A stretch of 18,278 bases of DNA from DATKMG01 sp041476565 (GTDB lineage: Bacteria > Acidobacteriota > Terriglobia > Versatilivoradales > Versatilivoraceae): contig JBGOTQ010000130.1 in the NCBI GenBank assembly GCA_041476565.1, positions 1 through 18,278 on the forward strand, written 5' to 3'. Position 1 is the stretch's first letter. Each line of letters begins with the position of its first letter. A program made the translations under genes and the position numbers. The notes beneath the pieces are model-generated. The model ran no database searches. It worked only from the letters and a program-made list of their open reading frames with translations, and had not been told where the DNA came from. Below, piece by piece: positions 1 to 8,056 of the stretch.

Positions 1-2
1 AA

Positions 3-251
3 CGTCTCGAAGATCATCTGGAGTTACTTCGCTGCCATTACAACTTCGTCAGGCCTCACCGGGCGTTGAAATTTGGGCGCGAAGTCAGGACACCGGCCAT
101 GCAGGCGGGATTGACCACCAGGCGGTTGACGTTCAGGGAGATTTTGTCCTCGACAATGCATTTTTGGGTGCAGCGAAATGTCACGTTCGTGTTCTTCGAC
201 TCCGCCTTGTTGGTCAATGTGGGCAATTGGCGCCTTTCTATGGCGGCGTAG
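3..251 (+). CDS. Transposase, C-terminal fragment (cut by window edge)
   Basis: The frame is open from the left edge and ends at TAG. The start of the gene lies outside the window, so only about the last 82 residues are visible. They contain the sequence YNFVRPHRALKFG followed by RTPAMQAGL, which resembles the end of the integrase-type catalytic domain in many DDE transposases (a 'YNF-RPH-AL' block, then 'TPA-AGL'). The tail ends in NWRLSMAA. It would act in cutting and joining DNA ends of an insertion sequence. The family cannot be fixed without the N-terminal part and the terminal inverted repeats. I saw no clear inverted repeat after the stop codon. A TTG at 66 could be called as a start, but the homology-like text continues upstream of it, so it is not the real start. 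Confidence 0.72.
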   Translation, partial: RLEDHLELLRCHYNFVRPHRALKFGREVRTPAMQAGLTTRRLTFREILSSTMHFWVQRNVTFVFFDSALLVNVGNWRLSMAA

Positions 252-455
252 CAACACTGGATGGCGGAAGCACCAACCTATGAACGGCTAGGTTGCCACT
301 GAAAGGCAGTTTCCGTCCTCGGCACATCCGGCTGATTGACGGCTAACATCCGCCAGTGAGGTACCAATCAAAGCATTGGGATGTTATCCCGATGTGCCTA
401 TCTGACCAACGCCGATGTTAAAGAATAACTTATTCAGCCTGACAGATCGGACGGT
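252..455. other. Intergenic region after transposase fragment
   Basis: About 200 bases between the end of the transposase and the end of the sialidase-like gene. No convincing ORF, RNA gene or strong terminator was seen. If the transposase belongs to an insertion sequence, its right end should be here, but no terminal repeat can be recognised with only one side present. Confidence 0.4.
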
Positions 456-1613
456 TTACTTGCTACCCGCCAGCTCGATGCGCCAGACTTCCAGGTCCGC
501 CTGGTAAACCAAAACGTTGGGCTCGATCTCGAAGATGGTCGAGTAGGCACTCCTGGGAGCGTAGTCTGCGACCGTGCTGGCTATCCAGTTCTGACCCATT
601 CCGTCCGGGCATATTGCTAGGCAGCACCGTCGACGGTGATCGCCCTTGGTTGCGTAATCCCTCCAATACTGCTCTCTTGGCCCGGAAGGCTGTACAATTT
701 CACCGTAGGCTAGGGCCAAGCGTCCATCCCTCAATTTCAAGAGGTGAGGATCAACGCCGGGGCCAAGACGTGGCGGCGCCCAAGGTGCAGACCAAGTCTT
801 TCCCTCATCGTTGCTCCAGCTCGCAACCATCGCAGTGTAATGCCCCGTCCTGATGATGGCGAGCAGGTGGCCGCCCTTGAGTCTCACCATCGACCACTCG
901 TTAAACCCCTCCGTATCATCCACTACACCAGCTTGCGGGGCAGCGATCGTGGCCAGGTACCGCCAAGTCTTGCCATTGTCAGTAGACGTGACAACAAAGG
1001 CCCTCAGTTTGTATTTTGTTTCTGATTTGCTCCTCGGATTAGTAGGGGTGATGGTGTCTTGTTCGAAGTTTCCATACATGGCTGCAAGGAGCGAGCCATC
1101 GGGCATTTCCAGGATGCTCCTGTGGAAGAACAGGCCGGCCCATTCCTCTGGGCCACCGTTGTCAACATTGCCGGCTTCCGGAATGAGGACGTGGGTGTCT
1201 CCCTCGCGGATCACCCTTAAGCCGTCTTCTGAATGCCACATTTTCCCCACACAATCCCCGCCTGTGGCGCAGACCACTTTATTGCGGATGGCAAGGAACT
1301 GGTTGTCACGCACCAATAGCGAATTCATGGCAGATTCACGCAGTGCCGTACCCCAGGGAGGATCCGATTCCCCGGACGCGACCAGGCTCTTTCCTCCATC
1401 GATCGTCTTCAGCGGTCCTAGTACGTAAATGGGCCCATCAGGAGCTCGAACAGACCGGGCGTAGCGAGGTCCGTCCGCCCTGGTAATGCGGGTAATCTGA
1501 TGGGCAATTTGATCGCGAATCGTGCGATTTTCCTGGCTTTCCTCGATCCTGCCACTCGCCCCCCCGAGCATTGCCAGAGCAGCCAGAAGTACGCAAGTCA
1601 TTTTAAGATTCAT
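456..1613 (-). CDS. Secreted sialidase-like (BNR/Asp-box) protein
   Basis: A 385-residue protein likely to be exported. Residues 1-20 form a short signal peptide (positive start, hydrophobic VLLAALAMLGG core). Two Asp-box (BNR) motifs, STDNGKTW near 210-217 and SNDEGKTW near 267-274, are the hallmark of beta-propeller sialidases and related glycosidases. Further degenerate repeats (HSEDG near 127, CPDGMGQNW near 335) fit the remaining blades. The family removes terminal sialic acids, but Asp-box propellers also include other hydrolases and non-enzymatic proteins, so the substrate is inferred. The start is supported by AGGAG about 10 bases upstream. The gene is followed by no close partner, but the acetyltransferase-like gene upstream is on the same strand, 236 bases away. 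The usual sialidase catalytic arginine triad was not assigned. Confidence 0.75.
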   Translation of the reverse strand: MNLKMTCVLLAALAMLGGASGRIEESQENRTIRDQIAHQITRITRADGPRYARSVRAPDGPIYVLGPLKTIDGGKSLVASGESDPPWGTALRESAMNSLLVRDNQFLAIRNKVVCATGGDCVGKMWHSEDGLRVIREGDTHVLIPEAGNVDNGGPEEWAGLFFHRSILEMPDGSLLAAMYGNFEQDTITPTNPRSKSETKYKLRAFVVTSTDNGKTWRYLATIAAPQAGVVDDTEGFNEWSMVRLKGGHLLAIIRTGHYTAMVASWSNDEGKTWSAPWAPPRLGPGVDPHLLKLRDGRLALAYGEIVQPSGPREQYWRDYATKGDHRRRCCLAICPDGMGQNWIASTVADYAPRSAYSTIFEIEPNVLVYQADLEVWRIELAGSK

Positions 1614-1849
1614 GTGTTGTGTCTACTCCTTGCTCTCCCTGTGTCACCACGCAAGAAAATACCGTGTCCTGCCCTTCAAAATTCTATCCCTCTTGCGGCA
1701 CTATTTCCCAAGGCAGCAAAAGGAGCTTTCATATGAGCAAAGTCCAATAGCATCCTTCCCGAATACGTCCTGCTGCGGACCACTCCAGGCTAGGACAATT
1801 CCAGATTTCGAGCCAGGTCCGCTGGATGAGGTCTTGGAGAAGGGCGGCG
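1614..1849. other. Intergenic region between two minus-strand genes
   Basis: About 236 bases separating the end of the acetyltransferase-like gene from the start of the sialidase-like gene. It carries the SD of the latter just upstream of its start. I see no clear hairpin terminator and no independent small gene. Open frames here are fragments without coding character. Confidence 0.4.
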
Positions 1850-2962
1850 TTACATCTTGAAGAAAATCCTCTTTTTGTATAGCCAATAACACAGGTACCA
1901 CAGCATTCCCCACACCACAATGCTGGTGACGATCCTGGCATTAAGGTTCCCAGCCCAAGCGAACAAGCCCATGATAAACGGCCGCGCGATCTTGTAGAAC
2001 CATTCCGACCCACCCGTATTGGTGAACATGTAGATGAAGAGGGAATTCATCCCCACAATGTTGAAGAACAAGGTCCATCTCTTCATCCCCTTCACGTCAA
2101 TCAGCCAATAGGAGAATACGAGCGCCAGTAAGCACCATCCACCTGACACTATGACGAACGAACTGGTACAGATCCTTTTGATGATCGGTGTCCAGGGATT
2201 CAGAGCATAGCCGACGACAACGCCGATCAGGCCTGCCATAGCCAGTATTTTTATTTTCTGGAGCGGTGCACGATTGCTTTTCAAGAGTTGGCCGGCCAGT
2301 ACACCCCACATCGTATGGGCCGTGGTTGGAACGGCGTTGAAAGCAACCCAGTGCCCTTCGGAGAGCTTGCCCATAATCAGTAAGTCCATCCAGGCCCCGA
2401 AGCCTTTGTCCGGAGTAAACGGCTGGTTGAAGCCGGCCACAGGCCAGAAGCGGTACAGAAGCTCCGTAATCACCAGCAACAAAAAGGTAAAAGCAATCTG
2501 CGTGCGTGCCGCTTTTTTCATCATCAGGAATGCCACCAGGTAGGTGAAAGAGAGCTGGGCCAGGACATTCCACAATTCGAAGGTGATCCTTCCTGGTCCT
2601 ATGCAGTAGAGGCCCCAGCCGAACAGCAACAGCAGTGCCGACCTGCGCAAGGCATGCTGAAAACTCTTCAGCCAGGTCTCTCCCCGGCTCCACCGTATGC
2701 CGAAGGAAAAGGGCATTGCCACGCCGACGATGAACATAAAGAAAGGTTGAATCAGGTCCCAGAAGCGTAAGCCGTTCCATGGATGGTGATCCAGCTCCAT
2801 GGCAATCCAGCCGATCCATGATCCGTCAAAGGCTGGATTGCGAAGTGTCGAGTACAAGTGTGTGGCTTCTCCGACGAGCATAAACATTGTAAAACCACGG
2901 AAGAAGTCCAGCGAGGTTAACCGCTCCTGGAGTGCTGGAATCGAACTGGGGCTTTTGTCCAT
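1850..2962 (-). CDS. HGSNAT/DUF5009-type membrane acyltransferase-like protein
   Basis: A 370-residue multi-pass membrane protein with about nine to ten hydrophobic segments. The N-terminal block RLTSLDFFRGFTMF (residues 14-27) and the following HHPWNGLRFWDLIQPFFMF (about 59-77) match the signature of the heparan-alpha-glucosaminide N-acetyltransferase-like family (COG4299, DUF1624/DUF5009). In the lysosomal member a histidine in this second block carries the acetyl group across the membrane from acetyl-CoA to a terminal glucosamine. The bacterial substrate is unknown; a cell-envelope or imported amino sugar is a reasonable inference. The start is well fixed: AGGAGG lies four bases from the ATG. 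The gene is transcribed away from the methyltransferase-glycosyltransferase gene, so the 247-base gap between them should hold divergent promoters. Confidence 0.8.
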   Translation of the reverse strand: MDKSPSSIPALQERLTSLDFFRGFTMFMLVGEATHLYSTLRNPAFDGSWIGWIAMELDHHPWNGLRFWDLIQPFFMFIVGVAMPFSFGIRWSRGETWLKSFQHALRRSALLLLFGWGLYCIGPGRITFELWNVLAQLSFTYLVAFLMMKKAARTQIAFTFLLLVITELLYRFWPVAGFNQPFTPDKGFGAWMDLLIMGKLSEGHWVAFNAVPTTAHTMWGVLAGQLLKSNRAPLQKIKILAMAGLIGVVVGYALNPWTPIIKRICTSSFVIVSGGWCLLALVFSYWLIDVKGMKRWTLFFNIVGMNSLFIYMFTNTGGSEWFYKIARPFIMGLFAWAGNLNARIVTSIVVWGMLWYLCYWLYKKRIFFKM

Positions 2963-2966
2963 GACA

Positions 2967-2972
2967 CCTCCT
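2967..2972 (-). promoter_or_regulatory. Strong Shine-Dalgarno site, acetyltransferase-like gene
   Basis: AGGAGG on the minus strand, followed by TGTC and then the ATG at 2962. This supports the chosen start. Confidence 0.7.
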
Positions 2973-3209
2973 ATGTTGTTGTTTGAGTTTACTCTAACCC
3001 AAGATTCGAAATTAGGTCGTCATTCTTTTGTGACGCTTGATCTGTCGTTGCTTCCGTGAATGAGTGTTGCCAGGTTAGACTGAAGACTCCATAGTACAAC
3101 ATATCACGTCCGGTTTTGGCGAGGAATGTCCTGAATTAAGTTAAAGGTACCCGAAAGGAAAAACCGCTGGCTGAGGGGTCGAAAGAAGCCAACGAGGTGT
3201 ATACTGCCC

Positions 3210-3482
3210 ATGAACCGGGAAGTGAAACAGGAATTACCGGGTGAGGAATCTGTTCATATGAGGTCCTCAAGTCAGACTGATGCCGGAGATGGCGAACAGC
3301 CCTTCCCCCAATGGGCGAGGCAGGTGCGAAAGGATTTCCTACCGACGAACATGGAGGAATATGTCCGGTCCTGGGCGGCTTTCTTTGACCATTATGCTTT
3401 CACAGTCGAATCGTGGCGACGCAGGAACGCAGGATACCACTGCGCATTGTCATCGCTGGCGCGTTTCTATGTGTCGGAGTGA
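3210..3482 (+). CDS. N-terminal part of methyltransferase-GT2 fusion, stopped by in-frame TGA
   Basis: A 90-residue open frame ending at TGA (3480-3482) and continuing in the same frame into the next ORF. It contains AAFFDHYAFTVESWRRRNAGYH and LARFYV, which look like the helical lead-in that precedes motif I in SAM-dependent methyltransferases fused to glycosyltransferase 2. The join reads RFYVSE-stop-SSVLEVGSGTG; family members typically have a short Pro/Gly turn here, so a single GGA-to-TGA change would restore one 520-residue protein. The annotation as a separate gene is therefore unlikely. Start: ATG at 3210 with GAGGTG about 11 bases upstream; a second ATG at 3258 with GAGGAA upstream is also possible. 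On its own the peptide would have no known activity. Confidence 0.7.
   Translation: MNREVKQELPGEESVHMRSSSQTDAGDGEQPFPQWARQVRKDFLPTNMEEYVRSWAAFFDHYAFTVESWRRRNAGYHCALSSLARFYVSE
3480..3482 (+). other. In-frame TGA interrupting the methyltransferase-GT2 gene
   Basis: Codons on both sides are in one frame (3210 and 3489 differ by 93 codons), so this is a nonsense codon and not a frameshift. It sits at the turn just before the SAM-binding motif I, where glycine is common. GGAG at 3476-3479 lies nine bases before a GTG at 3489, so reinitiation is conceivable. Confidence 0.75.
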
Positions 3483-3488
3483 TCGAGT

Positions 3489-4772
3489 GTGCTGGAGGTG
3501 GGGAGCGGGACGGGTGATCTGCTCGTCGCGACGCGGCCACGCCGCGGAGTTGGGATCGATATCTCCAGTGAAATGGTACGTCTGGCACGAATAAAGTACC
3601 CTGCCCTCGAATTCCACCAGATGGCAGCAGAGTGCCTGGATCTGCGGGGCGAAAAATTCGATTACATCATTCTCTCGGATTTGGTCGGCTTCCTTTTTGA
3701 TATCCGTCTGGTCTTGGAACGGCTCCGGACCGTATGCCAGCCGGAGACTCGCGTCGTAATACACTGGCACAGCCGGCTGTGGCAACCGATATTGGCGGCG
3801 GCGGAAAAGCTCGGTTGGAGATACCCTCAACCTCTCCTCAACTGGACCACTGTTGAAGACATCGTGAACCTTCTCCACCTTGCGGACTTTGAGGTGATTC
3901 AGACCCGGAAACATATCCTGATGCCCAAGCGCGTGCCGCTAGTGAGCTCGCTGGCCAATCGTTACTTGGCTCATCTGCCCTTGCTTCGTCACCTTTGCCT
4001 TACCAACTGGATTATTGCTCGGCCCCAGCGCCTTGAAAGGCAGACTTCGCCGACGGTCTCTGTGATCTGCCCCTGCCGGAACGAAGCAGGCAATGTGCAG
4101 CAGATTGTCGATCGCTTGCCCTTGATGGGTTCGCAGACGGAACTGATTTTTGTCGAAGGCCATTCAAAAGATGATACCCTGGCGGTCTGCAGGCGGATCG
4201 CGGCCTCTATGCCGGAAAAGAATATTACTGTCCTCGTCCAGGAAGGCCGAGGCAAGGGCGATGCGGTCCGCCTGGGTTTCTCGCACGCCAAAGGCGACAT
4301 CCTGATGATTCAGGATGCCGACGCCAGCGTGGCACCGGAAGATCTCGTGTACTTCTATGATGCACTTGTCAGCGGAAGAGGAGAGTTCATCAATGGATGC
4401 CGCCTAGTCTACGCCATGGACCCAAAGGCGATGCGCTTTCTCAACCTGTTGGGAAACCGCTTTTTCGCGCTGTTGTTAAGCACGCTCATTGGCCAGCCCA
4501 TCAAAGACAGCCTCTGCGGTACCAAAGTCCTCAGACAGTCCAAGTATCTCGAACTGACGAGAGGTCGTGCCTATTTTGGGGGGCTTGATCCTTTCGGTGA
4601 TTTCGATCTCCTGTTTGGAGCGGCCAAGCTGAATCTGAAGATCGTCGAGATCCCGATACGGTATAGGCAACGAACTTATGGAACCACGAATATCAGCCGT
4701 TTTGCGGATGGCTGGCTCCTACTGCGTATGTCTGCCAAAGCTGCGGTGAAACTATTCTTCATACCCGTCTGA
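3489..4772 (+). CDS. Bifunctional SAM-dependent methyltransferase / glycosyltransferase family 2 (main part)
   Basis: 427 residues from a GTG; the true product probably begins at 3210. The first domain (about 1-175) is a class I methyltransferase: motif I LEVGSGTGD at 2-10, the acidic strand end GVGIDIS at 20-26, and DYIILSDL near 58-65. The second domain (about 188-427) is a GT-A glycosyltransferase of the polyprenyl-phosphate sugar synthase type: SVICPCRNE near 191, VEGHSKDDT near 222, GRGKGDAVR near 253, the metal-binding DADAS near 276, SLCGTKV near 341, GDFDLLF near 370 and RYRQRTYGTTNI near 391. It would transfer a sugar from a nucleotide donor to a lipid phosphate at the inner face of the membrane and methylate a related substrate. 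It has no clear C-terminal membrane pair. Its stop overlaps the next gene by one base (TGATG), so the pair is translationally coupled. Confidence 0.82.
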   Translation: MLEVGSGTGDLLVATRPRRGVGIDISSEMVRLARIKYPALEFHQMAAECLDLRGEKFDYIILSDLVGFLFDIRLVLERLRTVCQPETRVVIHWHSRLWQPILAAAEKLGWRYPQPLLNWTTVEDIVNLLHLADFEVIQTRKHILMPKRVPLVSSLANRYLAHLPLLRHLCLTNWIIARPQRLERQTSPTVSVICPCRNEAGNVQQIVDRLPLMGSQTELIFVEGHSKDDTLAVCRRIAASMPEKNITVLVQEGRGKGDAVRLGFSHAKGDILMIQDADASVAPEDLVYFYDALVSGRGEFINGCRLVYAMDPKAMRFLNLLGNRFFALLLSTLIGQPIKDSLCGTKVLRQSKYLELTRGRAYFGGLDPFGDFDLLFGAAKLNLKIVEIPIRYRQRTYGTTNISRFADGWLLLRMSAKAAVKLFFIPV

Positions 4773-6301
4773 TGAAGCTTGCCTCCCTTTTCCATCGTGC
4801 CAGCCTTACCGTTGCCGCAGAGCGCAGCGAAGAACAGGGAATGGGCCGGCTGTACACCGTGTTCGCGCTTTTAGCCGGCGGAATGCTGATGTATTCACAG
4901 ACGCAAGCATTCCATTGGGATGAAGGCTTCCATATTCTGACCGCAGACCTTATCGCTGCCGGTAAGCGTCCCTATCTCGATTTCTTTTTTCCGCAAACTC
5001 CTTTGAATGCTTATTGGAATGCAGCCTGGATGAGAATCCTCGGAGTCAACTGGCGCGTGGTTCACGCGGTAGCGGCTTTGATCACTCTCGGCTCAGTCCT
5101 ATTGATCGCGCAATATTTGTTCGCGCTCTTTCCCGATCGCCGTTGGAAGTCGGCCGCCGCGTTCGCCGCGCTGGCTCTGTTCGGACTGCATTCACTGGTG
5201 TGGGAGTTCGGGACCACCTCACAGGCTTACCCGCTTTGCCTGTTGCTGCTGGTGGCCGCGTTTCGTACGGCGATTGTGGCGGTGGCCCGGCCGCAGTTCA
5301 GGATGAGTGCGCTGGCCGGTCTTTTAGCCGGCGCAGGAGCAGCATCATCTTTGCTGACGGCACCCGCATCCGCCGTTTTGCTGTTCTGGATGTGGCTTTA
5401 TAATCGGGCCGGAAACCGCTGGTTCAAAGCAGTCGCTTTCGTGTCTGGCGCCGTCATTCCCTGCGCACCTATGCTGTTCCTGTTTGCGGGGGGACCGCAC
5501 CAGGTGATATTCGACATTCTCAAATATCACTCCATCTACCGACGCGTGGATTGGGAAGGAGCTACCAGCCATGATGTCGGCATTGTCACTGACTGGGTCA
5601 ACAGCTCACCCAGTCTGCTGCTCGTTCTACTGGCTGTTGCCGGTCTATTCTTCATTAAGAAGAGCAGCTTCAACCATGAACGACGCTCGGAGTTTCGCCT
5701 ATGCCTTTGGCTGGCTCTGGCAATCGGTGCGCAGAACCTAGTTGCGCATCCGACCTTCCCGCAATACTTCGTTTTTCTAATCCCGTTTCTCACGGTGCTG
5801 GGGGTCGTGGGCTTTTCTTCCGTGGTAGCACGCCTGGAGGAACCGAACTACCCTGGTCGCCCGGTGCTGGTACTCCTGTGCATCACCACCCTTTGCTTAG
5901 GTAACAGTCTCTACAATGATCGGGACTCCTACACTTGGCATCAATTCGAGAAGGTGGCGAAGAAAGTGAAAGAGGTGACGCCGAAGGATGCCCCGTTACT
6001 CGCGCCAGAGCAGATCTACTTTCTTGCGCGCTGGCCCGTACCCTCAGGGATGGAACACTCCGATGCGAACAAGCTTCAGCTTCCTGAAACCGAGAACGCA
6101 ACCCTTCATATCCTACCGAAGGCGGAGGTGGACCGGCGGCTCAAATCGGGCGCCTTTCCTACGACTGTGGTCTGCGATGACGATGCCAGGGTCAGCGAAC
6201 TGGAAGAGTGGAAAATCTATTCTAAGAAGGCCGATATTGACGAGTGTACTGTGTTCTGGCAGTTGGATAAGAACACTCCGCGACCACATCCTCAACGGTA
6301 G
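4772..6301 (+). CDS. GT39/ArnT-like membrane glycosyltransferase
   Basis: A 509-residue integral membrane protein with roughly ten hydrophobic helices in the first 380 residues and a soluble C-terminal part. The first outer loop carries FHWDEGFH (D50, E51), the acidic pair found in GT-C enzymes of the PMT/ArnT type (PF13231), followed by PYLDFFFPQTPLNAYW, also typical. Such enzymes take a sugar from a polyprenyl-phosphate carrier and transfer it to lipid or protein outside the cytoplasmic membrane. The gene directly before it encodes a GT2 domain of the kind that makes such donors, so the pair is a sensible two-step pathway. The start is set by the TGATG overlap; there is no strong SD, which fits coupled translation. 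A later ATG at 4841 is possible. Acceptor and sugar are unknown. Confidence 0.82.
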   Translation: MKLASLFHRASLTVAAERSEEQGMGRLYTVFALLAGGMLMYSQTQAFHWDEGFHILTADLIAAGKRPYLDFFFPQTPLNAYWNAAWMRILGVNWRVVHAVAALITLGSVLLIAQYLFALFPDRRWKSAAAFAALALFGLHSLVWEFGTTSQAYPLCLLLLVAAFRTAIVAVARPQFRMSALAGLLAGAGAASSLLTAPASAVLLFWMWLYNRAGNRWFKAVAFVSGAVIPCAPMLFLFAGGPHQVIFDILKYHSIYRRVDWEGATSHDVGIVTDWVNSSPSLLLVLLAVAGLFFIKKSSFNHERRSEFRLCLWLALAIGAQNLVAHPTFPQYFVFLIPFLTVLGVVGFSSVVARLEEPNYPGRPVLVLLCITTLCLGNSLYNDRDSYTWHQFEKVAKKVKEVTPKDAPLLAPEQIYFLARWPVPSGMEHSDANKLQLPETENATLHILPKAEVDRRLKSGAFPTTVVCDDDARVSELEEWKIYSKKADIDECTVFWQLDKNTPRPHPQR

Positions 6302-6377
6302 CCCTCTCACTCGGGTTCCCTCTGGTCCACTTCAGGGTCGTTGTTTATCGTTTCGCAAGCTCGGTACACCAAAGATC

Positions 6378-6412
6378 TGAAGCCCCGGGTTGGGAGACCA
6401 ACCGGGGTTTCA
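6378..6412. terminator. Bidirectional hairpin terminator between convergent genes
   Basis: A long stem with one bulged G: TGAAGCCCCGG...TTGG pairs with CCAA-CCGGGGTTTCA around a GAGA tetraloop (6394-6397). It lies between the ends of the GT39 gene (plus) and the GH109-like gene (minus). There is only a short T run on the plus side, so efficiency is uncertain. Confidence 0.55.
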
Positions 6413-6481
6413 AAGCCTTCATGATGGAACCGGAGATTTCTTCCTGCCTGGCAATGACGTCGTTCATTCTCCGTGTATAAG

Positions 6482-7882
6482 CTATTGATCTATTGGTTCG
6501 ACCTCAAACGGCTTTGCGGTCTGCCACTTTCCACGAGTGAAGTCTGGAAACTGAACAGGGACACTCCCACCTGCAACCGATTTTTCCGTCAAGGGCGAAA
6601 TAGCGCTACTGGTCACGGAATCGTAGACATCCCAATCCGGCATCTTTCCAGCACGCAAGGCGGCTAGCAGTCTCTCCCAGCTCACAGGGGTCGCCGTATC
6701 GCCGCCACCATGCCCCCGCAGGGCTTGTTTTCTTTGCTTAGGTTTGTAGATCTTCAAGAATGGATGCTGGAATTCCTGGTAATAGGGTTCTGCCGACTCC
6801 CACTGGTCCGCGGTTGGAGTTCTTCCATCGATGTATATCATCCCCCCTCTTCGCTGGTAGGGCGTAACGGGGGCTGGCGCGCCCTGTGCGTTGTCCTTGG
6901 GTGCCGGTTGAGGAAGACTGACACCTGACTGAAATACGCCTTTGGTGCATTGCAGGCGGAAAAACTCTCGCGGGTGCGGAGTATTGGTATCGAAGTTCAG
7001 CGTGACCATCTTTCCCCCCATGGTGTGGAGCAGCGTCACGTTCACATCTCCCTGAGCCATTTTCTTGGAGGCATACGGGTGCTGTTCACCGTACTTGAGA
7101 GTTGCATACCTATTCAACATGACGGCCTTGGTGCTCATGGAGACCAGGGAGTCAAACCGATCACCATGATTGATGTCGAGGAGGCGTAAAATCCTGGCCA
7201 TAGGGTGGTCCGGATAGAGATTACCGTTGCGCGTGACCGAATGCTGCAACCGCCAAGGTTCCTCGAGCGGATTGAACTTCACCATCCTGAGGTCGTGTAC
7301 ATACCCGCCTTCAGCATGGAGTACCTCTCCCAGGAGCCCTTTGCGCACCATATTCATCAGCGTGAGATCACCAAAACCTTCCAACCCGAGAGTCGCCCAC
7401 TTGTGCGTCTTTTCATACGTTTCTACGATCTCCCAAGCTTCGTCCAGCATGATGACAATGGGGACTTCGCTGACCGCATTCTTGCTGTTCTTCATGGATG
7501 CAACGCAGACTTGAGCATGGTACTCCCATGGAGTACAGCAAATCACGCAATCGAGAGTCTCTTTCTCGCACAATTCCTTGAATGCTGTTCTGCTATCTCC
7601 ATACAGGTGCGGGGATGGCTGGCCCGCTTCCTCAACCCAGCGTTTTGCCCGGTAAAGCGCCGTGTCATCGATATCACATAAGGCGACTACTTCGACCCCC
7701 TCCATACCAAGGGCACAATCAAGATGGTAAGATCCTCGGTTGCCAACACCCACAAACCCGAGACGAATGGACTTTCCAGAGGAAGAAACCTGTTCTCCGA
7801 AACCGTTTTCGGAAAGTGCCATGCCGGCCACGGACGCCGTGGAAACCTTCAAGAAATCTCTGCGATCCAGTTCACTACTCAT
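6482..7882 (-). CDS. GH109-like (Gfo/Idh-fold) glycosidase, Tat-exported
   Basis: About 466 residues from the chosen ATG. It opens with LDRRDFLKVSTASVAGMA, a Tat signal, so it folds in the cytoplasm with its cofactor and is exported. The Rossmann start IRLGFVGVGNRGSYHLDCAL binds NAD. The stretch EVP, then LLGEVLHAEGGYVHDLR, then NGNLYPDHP and DINHGDRFDSLVSMS is the pattern of glycoside hydrolase family 109, alpha-N-acetylgalactosaminidases that use a bound NAD in a redox-elimination mechanism. The usual NGNLYPTHGLGP block here reads NGNLYPDHPMAR: the histidine is kept and the glycines are lost, so specificity may differ. The longer open frame begins 16 codons upstream at 7930, but GGAGGA six bases from the ATG at 7882 and the Tat signal position favour the shorter start. 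A generic Gfo/Idh oxidoreductase is the alternative. Confidence 0.8.
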   Translation of the reverse strand: MSSELDRRDFLKVSTASVAGMALSENGFGEQVSSSGKSIRLGFVGVGNRGSYHLDCALGMEGVEVVALCDIDDTALYRAKRWVEEAGQPSPHLYGDSRTAFKELCEKETLDCVICCTPWEYHAQVCVASMKNSKNAVSEVPIVIMLDEAWEIVETYEKTHKWATLGLEGFGDLTLMNMVRKGLLGEVLHAEGGYVHDLRMVKFNPLEEPWRLQHSVTRNGNLYPDHPMARILRLLDINHGDRFDSLVSMSTKAVMLNRYATLKYGEQHPYASKKMAQGDVNVTLLHTMGGKMVTLNFDTNTPHPREFFRLQCTKGVFQSGVSLPQPAPKDNAQGAPAPVTPYQRRGGMIYIDGRTPTADQWESAEPYYQEFQHPFLKIYKPKQRKQALRGHGGGDTATPVSWERLLAALRAGKMPDWDVYDSVTSSAISPLTEKSVAGGSVPVQFPDFTRGKWQTAKPFEVEPIDQ

Positions 7883-7888
7883 TGCTTG

Positions 7889-7894
7889 TCCTCC
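7889..7894 (-). promoter_or_regulatory. Shine-Dalgarno site deciding the GH109-like start
   Basis: GGAGGA on the minus strand, six bases before the ATG at 7882. This argues against the upstream in-frame ATG at 7930. Confidence 0.7.
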
Positions 7895-8020
7895 AAGTAG
7901 ATTTCTCACGCCCCGTTTGTATCGTTTCACAGAGTGTGATAAATGTAAACCGCCCTTGGTGGATGGCTGCAGTCAAAAACGAGAGTGTGGTCACTGATGC
8001 ACAACACCAGCAGCTATTAA

Positions 8021-8040
8021 GCGGGACGGGGGCGTCCCGC
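8021..8040. repeat. REP-like stem-loop 1
   Basis: A perfect eight-base stem (GCGGGACG with CGTCCCGC) closed by a four-base GGGG loop. It has no T run on either side. The compact GC-rich palindrome resembles repeated extragenic elements of GC-rich bacteria. Confidence 0.55.
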
Positions 8041-8056
8041 CTACAGACGTTTGGAG

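Noticed and set aside
853..1428. A 191-residue plus-strand open frame.
   Set aside because: It lies wholly opposite the sialidase-like gene and has no recognisable domain or signal.
2097..2819. A 240-residue minus-strand open frame.
   Set aside because: It is an out-of-frame shadow of the membrane acetyltransferase-like gene, which has the strong SD and family motifs.
3480..3482. TGA read as selenocysteine or as glycine (alternative code).
   Set aside because: The position is a turn and not a redox site, and no clear SECIS was seen. TGA ends other genes here, including the Rieske gene and the GT2 ORF itself, so a recoded TGA is unlikely.
7883..7930. A longer start for the GH109-like gene at ATG 7930.
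   Set aside because: It would put 16 residues before the Tat signal, and the strong SD sits directly before ATG 7882.
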